Positions 21,894-32,832 of a DNA stretch of 64,000 nt are shown here, piece after piece. A model generated the notes under the pieces. It did no database searches. It was not told where the DNA came from and saw only the letters and a list, made by a program, of their open reading frames with translations. Made by a program: the position numbers and the translations under genes. Each line of letters starts with the position of its first letter. Within the stretch, counting starts at the first letter, position 1. Source of the DNA: Amorphophallus konjac (taxonomy: Eukaryota; Streptophyta; Magnoliopsida; Alismatales; Araceae). The DNA is taken from NCBI GenBank assembly GCA_022559845.1, contig CM040117.1:150478732-150542731 (forward strand), in the 5' to 3' direction.

Positions 21894-23545
21894 TGATGTA
21901 AATCTAGAGGGGGGTGAATAGATCAATCACATATTAAAAATTCTACAGTAGCTAAAATGAGTGCAGAATAAAATTGAACTACTGTAGGATGATCTGGAAA
22001 CACTTAACCAAAACCAGACTAGAACAACTCAAGTAGATCGGTGCTCAATCGATCATATGCATGCATCTATGCGATCAAGCGAGAGTAAATTAATCAACCA
22101 CACAAGACAATTTGTTTTTAGGTGGTTCGATCTCCTGCAGAGATCTACGTCCACCCCACACTCAACCGAGTGTGGCTTCACTGCTGACAAACAGCTTGGC
22201 CGCTGATCCACAGCTACGGGGAACAAATCCCTACACACCGCTGAGCCTTACAACTTATGCTATCCAGAAGAATCCTCCTCTCCCGCTGAGGTTTATAGCT
22301 TAACCTGTCCAGAGGAATCTCCTCTGCCGCTGACACATAGCTTGAAGAATAAAGTTTCAGAAAACAAACGAAGAAAGCATAAAATCAAAATACAACGAGA
22401 ATGTAGCTCAAGACAATGAGCGGATCAACTCTAGTTCTGAACTAAGAGAGTGATAACAAAAGCTCTCACAAACACTTCTCTCAAGGCTCTCTCACAGATC
22501 TTCTCTCTCAATCTGGCTTGATCGTGATTGCTCTTCCTCTCTCTGCTTGTATCTCTCTACGAAGGCTCTTCTTTTGTCAATCATCATTATTATCTGCTCT
22601 CTCTCACTGCATCTATATATATGGAGGCTTCTGAGAGATGGGCGCGTGGAAACCACATTTCCCGCCCAAGCTTTTTGTCCAGATCTGAATTTTCACAAGG
22701 CCACATGGCAGCATTAGGATTTGAAATATTTCCACGTGGCACAAGCAGTGCTATCTTCAACCTTGGATCACGTGCCCTCCTTAAAGTTTACGAACCCTTG
22801 TCTTCATTCTCTGGACCTTCGTCAGTGAAGTTCCTGTCAGTATATCAACCTTTTAGTCAATATAAGATAGTCAGACAAATATAGGAATTGCACAAACTTG
22901 ATAGAGCATTAGAACGAATATGCACGGACTTCATATGACATTGGAACTAAAAGTGCACTAACTTCTTGTGTGCAAGATGCCAAGGATGCACCGACTCAAA
23001 GAGCCATAAACGTATCATGGACAGACCTTAGTTAGCATGTGCGAAGGCCTGCACAGACCTTGATTGTATGCATTGCAATATATGCACCGACTCTTATGAT
23101 AAGTGCAACAATAAACTGCACTGACCCTATATTCACTTAAAAGCAAACATGCACCACCCTGAGTCGTTTGCAATACACGGCATGCACTGACATCAACAAT
23201 GAGATGCACAGACTTAGTTCAAGCAAAAGATAGATGCATCGAGAAAATGCACCGACCATATTTGTGCTCCCTTAGACATAGAATGAGACGCAACCTTAGA
23301 CGCAGCACATGCACTGAGACGCATATGCACATGTTGACAGAACGTTTTTTAAGTACAAATGATCAGACATTATTTGTGTGATTATCTAACATATAAAGCA
23401 TGTCAAAATACACATCATCATTATGATCAAGATAGAGTTGCAAGATAGAGTTGTCAAAGTCAACTCAGTAGTCAACTAAGTCGACTTAACTGTTGCCAAT
23501 CAATTAAAACATATTCTGCTGATCAACCCCAGAGGAGGCCCAACA
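21894..23545 (-). repeat. 3' LTR of S
   Basis: 1652 bp, TGATGT...CCAACA on the + strand, closely matching 47057-48706 throughout. TATA-like box on the minus strand (CCATATATATAG, 22613-22624). From 22920 to 23340 it carries a loose array of TGCACCGAC/TGCACTGAC/TGCACAGAC motifs. Confidence 0.92.
22920..23340. repeat. TGCACYGAC motif array in the S LTR
   Basis: About a dozen copies of TGCAC(C/T/A)GAC(T/C) and near variants, at irregular 25-45-nt spacing. The array is repeated in the other LTR (48070-48490) and in the internal 3' region (36325-36590). Confidence 0.75.
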
Positions 23546-24864
23546 TTCTCCCCCTTTTTGATGATGGCAACACCCCCAAAAAAATGCTGACAACTCCCAA
23601 AAAAATGTAAGAGAAATGATGTATTTTGATAAGACATGAAGCACAGTCATATATTAACAATAGCCAAACTCCCCCTGAATAAGTGACTCCTCCCCTTAAT
23701 CAAAATAGCATGAAATCTTTCTCTTCCCATCTCTCCCCCTTTACCAACAAAATCTCTCCCCTATAAGCACCTAAGAACATAGAATCTCTCCCCCTTTGCC
23801 ATTAGCAAATAAGAAGTAAGGGAGACAGGGGAAGATAAGAAGGGATGCAGGAATAGGTAGGAGACAGAATAACACTCTATGCAATGGTTCAGAAGATAAA
23901 CAAATTATTGGACAATTCTTTAGATATAAGAATCAATCATTGTGCAATCTTGATAGATATCATGTTTAATAGTTATAGAAGGTAGAGTGAATTCACTGAC
24001 TTTCTAAATAGGGTTATAGAATCCGTTTATAGCAATGAACCTAAATCACATAATCATGATAGACTAGATTAAGACTGTATCCTACTGATTTCAGAATCAA
24101 TGAGTGTCCTGGAGAGTGACCTGAATATGTATTGAGATTAAATAATTGACACTTAGGAGATTTGAATTTCAAGGGTTACAGCAAATCTTTTTCACTTCTT
24201 ATTTTGAATCTGAACTTGGTGAATAGACAAGTGTCATTTATACCATTGACATTAAACGTACACGTGGGTTAGACGCCAGTACCCCCAGTTACTAAGCATA
24301 AACTACCATATCTATCTCTGATCAAAAATTACACAGGTGATTTACACCTTTGACATTAAGGGTACATGTTTATCAGATGCCAGTACCCCCAGTTACTTAG
24401 TGAACCCAGCCCTATAGATTTGATCATATGAACAGAGGTAACATGAAACACTTCATGACATAAAATCCTCTCCACTTCTTTGATGGAGGGTTTAGTTTCT
24501 CAGTGCAATTCAGTCATTGCTCTGTCACTTTATTCATTTCTTTTACAGATTATTTTATTATTACTGCTCTTTTTAATTTTCAAAGTGACTTGTTTAAAGA
24601 AAATACACTTTCTGATTTTCTCAGCCTAAACTTCACTAAGTCTGTCATTTTCAGATACAGTGAATATCTTATCTGTCATAGTTATGAAAGAAAGGTTCAG
24701 AGATATAAAATGTTTTCTACCACCTTATTTTCTGAAGACAGTCTTTAGACTCTACAATTTAGAAAGATTAAACCGTCAGTTCATTCAAGGAGCACATCTG
24801 ATTCTTATAAGGGAAGACTTATGATAATTTATGCTCAAAATGATGAACCATTTGCAAGACTGTA
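23546..24864 (-). other. S polypurine tract and 3' non-coding region (part)
   Basis: The polypurine tract (minus strand AAAAAGGGGGAGAA, 23546-23559) abuts the 3' LTR. Further GGGGGAG-type tracts occur at about 23669, 23731 and 23786. No coding sequence was recognised in the rest; it is A/T-rich and interrupted at 24864 by element A, resuming at 36116. Two near-repeats with ATTAA.GGTACA and CCAGTACCCCCAGTTACT occur at about 24250-24300 and 24350-24405. Confidence 0.75.
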
Positions 24865-25202
24865 TGTCACGCCCTGAGCCTTTATTACAACGGAAGACTA
24901 GCTCGAGGAACGTGAACAGTCGGCATGGTAAGCCTCTTGCAAGCAAGAATGATCAGAGCGCAAGACAATTACACACATAAATGTAATTTCACAATAGTTA
25001 CTCAAACTTCAACTTATTTCATTAATAATCAAATCAAATACTCAATTACAATCACTAATTTTCATCATACTAGACTCAAGAAATATGAAAATTACATAGA
25101 CTCAATCTAAACATGTAGACTTCCTAAGTCTTCACTCATCCTTCATTCACTCTCAGACCCGCTATTTGAATATTCTGAATCCAATCCGACTCACTTCCAT
25201 CA

Positions 25203-25252
25203 CCTGAAAAGATTGGAAATAGGTAATGAGCACACTTGTCCAGTAGGTATCT
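25203..25252 (-). promoter_or_regulatory. Conserved U5 hairpin and TTTTCAG block, A left LTR
   Basis: Minus strand: CTACTGGAC, AAGTGT, GCTCA, about 20 nt, CTTTTCAGGTG. Same element as at 33172-33222 in the right LTR. Confidence 0.6.
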
Positions 25253-26018
25253 TCGCATCAACATGAAGGCACTATTAAAGTAATTGACATTTTTGCTCTA
25301 GAGGAATAAGGTAAAATCATGCGAATGCGATAAATCACAAGTAACCAAAGTAACAAGATGATCATGTAAGATAGAATGAACAAGTATGAACTAGCAAGAA
25401 TGTAACAAGAATGGCCTTTCATGAACAAGAATGTACTAGCAAGTTCACATACTCAACACCCAAACATCTTTTGCTTATGAGCAAGTATTTGGTGAATTTC
25501 TGTGGAATATCACGTAACAAGCAAGAAAGTCATGTATGTGTATCGTCATGATGCCCGTGGATCTTCACTTATTTATAAAGAAAGTACTCCCAGCGCAATG
25601 CGATGCCAGTAGCATCATACCCCATGGTTTACAATATGTTTCCGACAATCAGCCGAGGGGACTAGCATAGAGCCCTTGAACACAATCAGTGCTCGATCGC
25701 ATCTTCAAGTATAAATCAAGCTATTTCCACGTTTCAAGCAATAAAATATGGCCAGTAATATAACAAGTTCAATAAGTTCATAATAACAATAATTCAATGA
25801 ATGAACGCTTCAATTAAGAACATGAGAGATCAAGAATGACTTAAAACAAGCTTATGCTCATGGAAATAATTCGGTAGCATAACGGTACATTTCTTATTTT
25901 TCCATAATTAAATTAAGTATCTTGAACAATATGACTAGTCCTAGACCATCAATAATTCATCTAGGAACTTTGAATATCAACCCTTTGGTCAAACCTCGGG
26001 TTAAAGAAATTAGAACTG

Positions 26019-26174
26019 TGACGGTCTAATACTGGGCCGTTACATGAACATAACGGTCGAGTGTTGGGCCGTTAGAAAGGTTGAATCTAGAAGATAATAG
26101 ATATGGACTCAAACAGTGTGACGGTCATATATTGGACCGTTATATGTTCCTGACGGTCGAATATAGATCCGTTA
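26019..26174. repeat. Inverted-repeat cluster in the A LTR
   Basis: Four units of the type ACGGTC, 8-10 nt, G(G/A)(C/T)CCGTTA at 26019-26041, 26052-26073, 26119-26141 and 26152-26174. The arms are conserved and the loops differ. Copied in the right LTR at about 33976-34131. Confidence 0.75.
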
Positions 26175-28159
26175 CATATCCAGAACCTGAAAACATCGAT
26201 AGTGCTTTCTATCAATTGGGCTTTCACGGTACAACCAACTCGGCGTCCTAGTGGGAATCCCATGCTCGCAGAGATTTACGGAGGCCTTGAAACAAGATTT
26301 CCTAGTCCATTGAAGGAATATCCAATAGAGAGGTCCTCATGTTCAAGAATATGTTCCTATAGTGCAAAGTGTGAACTAATGGCCATATACCAGAATATAT
26401 GCCGTGTACTTAGAGAAAGTGACTCTATAGATAGAAAAAAGATTGTGTAGCGATGTGAAACCATGATAAAAACTCCGTCATTACATCATTTAAAATCATA
26501 GTTTAAATACAAAATTATAGAGTTTAGCTTAATGAAATTAACATATGCTTGAAATAACTAGACATACTTTTAAACATGCAATTTCTATCATAAGTCAATT
26601 TATAATATCAAAGTCATGAAAATAGTTCAAAACTTAGATAACTATGCTTATTTATAAGTAAACTTGATTGTTCTTCAATTCTGTCTTGAATTGCCTGTAC
26701 AAAGTACTCTGGCGATCTAAGATGGGGGCATCACAGTGCCGTGACGGCTTATCGTGGGGCCGTCAGAGTGTTGTAACGCACTGCTTCTGGGCCGTCAGAG
26801 ATAACAGAGAAATTTAAATACAACAAAGGGTGTGACGGCTTATCGTAAGGCCGTTATATCATGTGACGGTCTTACCTTAATCCGTCAGAGGTTCTGCTGA
26901 TAGTAAATAGAATAGGAAACTATGAAAATCTGTCATGCTTGGAAATCAATTTTAAAACTATTCCAGTCATGAAAAATGAAGTATAGGCCAGCTACATGCA
27001 TAGGTTGAAATGAATTAACAACAAAATATCTTTTATCTTTGATTAAGGCTAAGGATATGCATGTATGCACAATCCTACTAAAATATGAAATTCATGATCT
27101 ATAATGAAAATAATCAAGCAAAACCAGAGGGCTTTTATCCCTAACATGATGTTCTTGCCGTTCATGAGATAACCTACCTCTTTATTGGGCTTTAAACTTC
27201 TAATTTGAGTCTTCAAGGGTTGCCCTAGTTCTTCTCTTCCTGAGATTTTTCAGCAACTTCACGTCGCTCTAACTCCTCAGGCTCTTGCCCTAAGGACGTG
27301 AAATTTAGAGGTTAGGAAGATGAAACTAAGAGGAACAAAAAGTTCTAAAGCATCTAACTCTAATTATCTCGTTTAGCTTCTCTAATTTCCAGATCTTCAG
27401 CACCCTGTTGCATAGTTTCCTGGGTTGGCGTGATGAAACCAGAAACTTTGGAAGATCCTAACTCCTTCGATACTCGGCCTCCTAACATGAAATTTTGAGA
27501 GTTGTTAGCCTAAAGTATTAGGAACAAAAGACTCTAAAGAACTTACCCGAGATTCTATCTCCTTACCTTGATTCTTCACGAGCCAAAAGTAAGGGTCGCT
27601 CAGTTCAGAACTGGGTCCTATTTATAGAGTTTTGGCTAGGGTTTGAGGATTAGATCGATTTTAGAGTCCTTATTTGGCCAGAACCTGATCCCTAAGAGTT
27701 CTTAGTAATGTTATAAATTCTCCCAAGTTGGTCTCTTGCAGATAGGATCCCAAAGATCCAATCTTTTTATTCTTTCTTCCATTCACGGAACTGATAGAGT
27801 GTGACGGTCCAAGCTGGGCGCGTTACATTACTGTGGCGGTCGCACGATAGACCGCTACATCCACTGTGCGTAGAATTCAATTTTATTCAAACTCTTTTTG
27901 TTAATTATCCACCTAATTATCTATATAATTCGTGAATAGGCTAAATAACCTTCTAGAATATGGGTCAAACTTAATGGGCTTGATCCTTGAACCTATTGGG
28001 CTTTATTTATTAAGGCTGGATTAGTTGTTTAACATAATTGGGCCTTATAATGATTTATTTAACCCAATATTCATTAATTAATTCATTTAGACCCTTAATA
28101 ATTCTAGAAAATTCTTAATTATATCAGAAATATTTTATAAAAATTCCAGGGCACTACAC

Positions 28160-28172
28160 CCTCCCCCACTTA
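28160..28172 (-). other. Polypurine tract of A
   Basis: Minus strand AAGTGGGGGAGGG directly before TGTAGTGCC, the LTR start. Confidence 0.85.
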
Positions 28173-28270
28173 GAAGAATTTGGTCCCCATATTAAATTCA
28201 TGGATTTATGGAGAGTGTACTTACAGTTGAATAATTCTGAGAATCTTCAACGCATAGATTCTTCCGTCTC

Positions 28271-28708
28271 TCATGTTGCTTCGTGTGGCCATTGCTTCGT
28301 CCATTGGACTTGGACCATAGGAATAGTTTTATTCCTTAGTTGACGCACTTCCCGTTCCCGAATCCTGACCGGTTTCTGCTCGTATGTCAGGTCCTTTTGG
28401 ATCTCCAGATTATCATAAGTAATGACATGATGAGGATCATATACATATTTCTTCAACATAGAGATGTGAAATATGTCGTGAACTCCTGCTAATTGTGGAG
28501 GTAAAGCCAATCTATAAGCCACTTCACCGACCCTTTCGAGAATTTCAAATGGGCTAATGAATCTTGGAGTTAGTTTTCTTTTAATGCCAAATCTTCGAAT
28601 ACCACGGCCTGGAGAAACTTTCAGATATACATGATCTCCCACCTGAAACTCCAAGTCGCGTCTTCGTTTGTCAGCATAAGATTTCTGCCTATCTTGCGCC
28701 ATCTTCAT
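28271..28708 (-). pseudogene. Integrase C-terminal domain and chromodomain of A
   Basis: A 145-codon frame. It holds RQKSYADKRRRDLEFQVGD and VYLKVSPGRGIRRFG (the GPY/F-type C-terminal region), FEILERVGEVAYRLALPP and HDIFHISMLKKY, then the chromodomain-like end LTYEQKPVRIREREVRQLRN and VQVQWTKQWPHEAT, where the aromatic W and the final EATW-type motif are recognisable. In chromoviruses this tail recognises methylated histone H3. Here the frame ends just after EAT. A frame break near 28720 separates it from the integrase core. Confidence 0.88.
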
Positions 28709-28732
28709 TCTTTCTTGAATAAGCTTGATCTT

Positions 28733-29265
28733 CTATGTAGAATCCCTGATAAGGTCGGGGCCTAGGAATTGCTTTTCCCCTATTTCGTTTCTACATATTG
28801 GTGATCTACAACTTTTTCCATATAAAGCTTCAAAGGGCGCCATCTGTATGCTGGCCTGATAACTGTTGTTGTATGCAAATTCTACCAGAGGCAAGTGATC
28901 ATGCCAACTTCCTCCAAAATCAATAGCATAAGCCCTGAGCATATCTTCTACTACATGATTTGTTCTTTCAGTCTGACCATCAGTTTGTGGGTGAAATGTT
29001 GTGCTAAAATTCAATCTAGTCCCTAGTGAATGTTGTAGGCCCTTTCAGAATTGTGATGTGAATCGAGGATCTCTATCAGATACAATAGTGACAGGGACGC
29101 CATGTAATTTGACAATTTCTTTCATGTATAATGCTACTAGAATATTCACAGACCATCAACTTTTTGTTGGTATGAAGTGTGCGGATTTAGTCAATCGGTC
29201 TATGATCACCCATATACCATCGTGTCCACCTCTTGTCTTTGGTAAACCCATGATGAAATCCATTC
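28733..29265 (-). pseudogene. Integrase catalytic core of A
   Basis: The 3' half (29014-28733) is open: FSTTFHPQTDGQTERTNHVV contains the catalytic Glu helix, followed by LPLVEFAYNNSYQASI and MAPFEALYGKSCRSP, all standard for Ty3/gypsy integrase. The 5' half (29265-29015), which should carry the first two catalytic Asp residues, is broken by stops and frameshifts and is only traceable by fragments such as a GFTK string. The enzyme inserts the cDNA into the genome; this copy cannot. Confidence 0.8.
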
Positions 29266-30081
29266 CTATACTCTCCTGTTTCCATTCGGAATATTCAAGG
29301 GATGTAATTTACCTGCGGGTCTAAGATGTTCTACTTTTACTTGTTGGCAGGTGAGACAACGGGACACGAAATCAGCTATTTCTCTCTTCATATTTGGCCA
29401 CCAGAAGTTTCTTTTGAGATCTTGATACATCTTCGTACCTCCTGGATGAATGGTGTACTTGTAATTATGTGCTTCTTCTAGGATCAGTTTCTTCGTATCC
29501 TCATGATCTGGTACACACACTCGACCCTTAAATAACAAACTTCCGTCATTGGAAACAGAGAAATCTGGCCTTTGTTCAATATTGGCTTTAATTTCCAATA
29601 ACACGAGATCATCATTTTGTAACTTGACCAGATCCTCTATCAATGTAGGTTGAGCTTGAATACTAGCCATGAAATAATCATCTTCCTTTATGTCAATATC
29701 TAAGTTCATCTGAGCAAATTGAGGAATAAGATTAGTCATACTAATCATAAGACTTGATAGCATACCCATTGGTTTTCTGCTGAGTGCATCTGCTACCGCA
29801 TTAGCCTTGCCAGGATGATATTGAATAGCAAAATCAAAATCCTTGAGATATTCTAACCATCTCCTCTGCCTCATATTAAGCTCCTTTTGAGAGAATAAGT
29901 ATTTCAAACTTTTGTGGTCCGAGTAGACCGTGAACTTTTCTCCATAAAGATAATGACACCAAATTTTTAAGGCGAAAATAACGGCTGCCAATTCTAAATC
30001 ATGCACGAGATAATTTTCTCGTGACGTTTCAATTGTCTTGAAGAATAACAGATTACCTTTCCATCTTGCATGAGAACGCAT
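29266..30081 (-). pseudogene. RNase H and integrase zinc-finger of A
   Basis: A 271-codon frame. RNase [21 protein letters not shown] (catalytic Glu), TVYSDHKSLKYLF (catalytic Asp) and HPGKANAVADALSRK (final Asp). After a linker comes the HHCC zinc finger of integrase: YTIHPGGTKMYQDLKRNFWW followed by CLTCQQVK. The frame shifts against the RT frame near 30010-30030. The first RNase H Asp ([11 protein letters not shown]) is at the end of the RT frame. Confidence 0.9.
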
Positions 30082-30887
30082 CCCAAGCCAATGCCAGATG
30101 CATCCGCATATACTTCAAATCTACCACCTTCCACCGGTAGTGCTAAAATAGGGGCTGTAGTAAGATGATTCTTAAGAGTATGGAAACTCTTCTCATACTC
30201 CTTTGACCAGATGAAAGGATTTTCTTTTCTTGTGAGTCTAGTTAAAGGAACAGCAATCTTTGAGAAGTCTTTAATGAACCTCCTATAATAACCAGCTAGA
30301 CCCAGAAAGCTTCTTACTTCTGATACAATCGTTGGCCGGCTCCAATTTCTGACAGCTTCGACTTTCGTAGGATCCACAACGATACCTTCCTTTGAAATAA
30401 TGTGGCCTAGGAATGAAACTTTCTTGAGCCAGAATTCACATTTGTTAAGCTTGGCATAAATTTTATGTTCTCTAAGTGTTTGCAAGGCTATCCTCAAATG
30501 TTCTTCATGTTCCTCTTTTGTCTTGGAATATATCAAGATATCATCAATGAAGATCACAATGAACTGGTCCAGATATGGCTGGAAAACACTGTTCATAAGC
30601 TATATAAATGCTGCTGGGACATTTGTTAACCCAAACGGCATTACCACAAATTCATAGTGGCCATAACGACTTCGAAAAGCTGATTTATAAATGTCTTCTT
30701 CTTTAATTCTAAGCTGATGATAACCTGATCTGAGGTCTATTTTGGAAAAATACGCTGCTCCTGAAAGCTGATCGAAGAGCTCATCAATACGCGGCAATGG
30801 ATATTTATTTTTGATTGTAAGTTGATTTAGTCGCCGGTAGTGTATGCATAGCCTGAGAGAGCCATCCTTCTTTTTGACAAATAGCAC
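29994..30887 (-). pseudogene. Reverse transcriptase of A
   Basis: Two frames in the same phase separated by a TAG at 30597-30599. The first (30887-30600) has [18 protein letters not shown], where the usual Asp of CIDYR is His; [29 protein letters not shown] (catalytic Asp) and [10 protein letters not shown]. The second (30596-29994) has [12 protein letters not shown], the intact catalytic Asp pair, [18 protein letters not shown], the thumb motif [14 protein letters not shown] and the RNase H start. One stop and one unusual substitution in an otherwise well-kept enzyme. Confidence 0.92.
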
Positions 30888-31268
30888 TGGCGCACCCTAG
30901 GGGATGTGCTAGGTCTGATGAAACCTTTGTCTAGTAGTTCCTGCAACTGCCTCTTTAGTTCCTTAAGTTCCGTGGGGGACATCCTGTAAGGGCTATAGAA
31001 ATAGGTGCTGCTCCTGGAATGAGTTCAATAGTGAAGTTTACTTCCCTCTCGGGTGGTAAACTAGGTAATTCGGATGGGAATACATCTGAGAACTCATTTA
31101 CAATAGGAATGTTTGTTAGAACGATTTCCTTGGATTCGGTAACAATGACAGAAGCAAGAAAAGCTTCACATCCTTGCGAGATGAGTTTGCAAGCGTGAAG
31201 AGAAGATATGATAGTGGGATGCTTCCTATACTTGATGCCAAGGAAAGAGAATCTTGGAAGACCTGATT
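30888..31268 (-). pseudogene. Protease-RT linker of A, frame-broken
   Basis: Non-open stretch between protease and RT where the RT N-terminus should be. Frames carry scattered matches such as the [18 protein letters not shown] region on the minus strand near 30920-30970. Several indels. Confidence 0.55.
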
Positions 31269-32261
31269 TTAGAAGGATATAATCCTATTTCGGCAGTTAA
31301 TATCAGCATCATGATCTACAAGCCAATCTACCCCTAAAATGGCATCATAACCTTTCATGTCAAGGCATACTAGGTTTGCGGGGAGATTGTGACCTACTAT
31401 CACCTCACTATCAGGGTAATATCTAGTTAGTTTTGCTCCAGAACCTAGGGGTGTGGTTATAGTAAGATCTGAAGGTAGAGGAACTGATGCAATTGGTAAT
31501 GTTTTGGCAAACGTAGTGGAGACAAAAGAATGAGAGCCACCAGTATCAAATAGCACAAATGCAGGATGAGAATAAATTTGAAGAGTACCTTCCATAAGTC
31601 CACCATCCCTGTGCGCTTCCTCTTCTTCTAGAACGACATTGAGGCAAGCCTGCCTCCTGCGTCGACCACCAGATGGCTGGTCCTTCATAAGGGGGCAATC
31701 CGGCATGCGATGCTCCCTGCTTCCATAGTGTAAACAAGCACCAAGGCGCTTCCAGCACTCTTCAGCCGAGTGGCCGAACTTTTCACAAAAAGTGCAAGCC
31801 GTGGCGACTTGCTCCTCCTCCCTAATCTTCTTGTTCTTCTGGGAACTTCCACCGTTCCCGCTCCTGGACCGTTTCTTACTATCACGGCTTTTGTGAGGCT
31901 CCGTGATGCTGAATTTTTCTTTCTTATAACGCCGATCAGATCGTCGGCTAGACTCTTCTCCTTTTCCTTTCAATTTCTCGACCTTTTCTAAGGTCCTTTC
32001 ACATAAGTATGCACGTTGAACCATCTCTGCATAAGTACGGATGTTTTGGGTCCCGAGCTGCTGAATGAAACTGGGTCGTAACCCGTCCATAAACCGATTA
32101 GCCTTCAATAGATAGGTACTGATTAAATACGGTGCATAAGGTGCTAGTCTGGAGAATTGAAGTTCATATTCCGCAACTGTCATCATTCCTTGTCGAAGAG
32201 AGACGAACTCCATAGCCTTTCTTTCTTTCACGTGCTCGGAAAAGTACTTAGCACGGAACAA
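31269..32261 (-). pseudogene. gag C-terminal half and protease of A
   Basis: A 330-codon open frame. Gag: FRAKYFSEHVKERKAMEFVS, EYELQFSRLAPYAPYL and NRFMDGLRPSFIQQLG; a basic linker; a zinc knuckle CTFCEKFGHSAEEC (CX2CX4HX4C). Protease: FVLFDTGGSHSFVSTTFA with the catalytic DTG, and YDAILGVDWL. Gag assembles the particle and the aspartic protease matures it. A frameshift near 32270 separates it from the gag N-terminus. Confidence 0.92.
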
Positions 32262-32276
32262 AGTGAGAAAACCATC

Positions 32277-32600
32277 TCATGTATGAGGTGCATCGGTCAG
32301 AGGTGCCGGAACCGACTTCCACCATGTACGGGCATCCTTGTTGAGTTGAAAAGTTGCAAGACGCACCTTCTCTTGATCGGTGCATTGGATGACGTCAAAT
32401 ATACGGTTCATCTCGTTAATCCAGTTCTCTACATCATCCGGATTTGAAGAACCATAGAAACGCGGAGGGTTTAAACTCCAGAAGTTGCGATGTAAGTCAC
32501 CAGCCCTTGCCCCTACGCCTGCCTGGGCCATAGTTTGTAATGCCTGAGTAAGGCCGGCAACAGTTTGTTGCATGCCATTCCAATCTACGTGATGAGCCAT
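32277..32600 (-). pseudogene. gag N-terminal part of A
   Basis: Starts at the ATG at 32600, 213 nt after the PBS. MAHHVDWNGMQQTVAGLTQA, then LHRNFWSLNPPRFYGSSNPD, ENWINEMNRIFDVIQC and LNKDARTWWKSV, the retrotransposon gag signature. The frame is lost at 32277 and resumes in another phase at about 32261. Confidence 0.9.
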
Positions 32601-32812
32601 TTGTAAAATAAGGTACCTAAGAGAAATATAACAACTTGTTATTTCTCGTGGATTTGGAAGAAAATTTATCTTAAAGCTAATTAACTATCTTATCCCGGGC
32701 TCTACCCAATTCTCACATGGGTACGGAAATTTCTTCCTTAGTTCACAAGTAGGGGTCCTAAAACCTTGGACTTATCCTATGACATGATTCTTCTCCTAAG
32801 TTCTGAGACTTA

Positions 32813-32826
32813 GGCTCTAATTTCAA
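32813..32826 (-). other. Primer-binding site of A (degenerate)
   Basis: Minus strand TTGAAATTAGAGCC, six bases after the LTR end; compare TTGATATCAGAGCC in B and TGGTATCAGAGCC in D. Confidence 0.55.
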
Positions 32827-32832
32827 CTTAAC

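Larger units (their letters stand above)
24865..28159 (-). repeat. 3' LTR of A
   Basis: 3295 bp, TGTCACGCCCTGAG... to ...GGGCACTACA on the + strand. TATA box on the minus strand at 27618-27628 (CTATAAATAGG), so U3 is about 0.53 kb and R-U5 about 2.75 kb. Inverted-repeat clusters: 26019-26174, 26742-26890 and 27801-27860. Confidence 0.93.

Noticed and set aside
22528..22884. 118-codon + strand frame, also present at 47784-48047
   Set aside because: It is antisense to the S LTR; its presence twice only reflects the two LTR copies.
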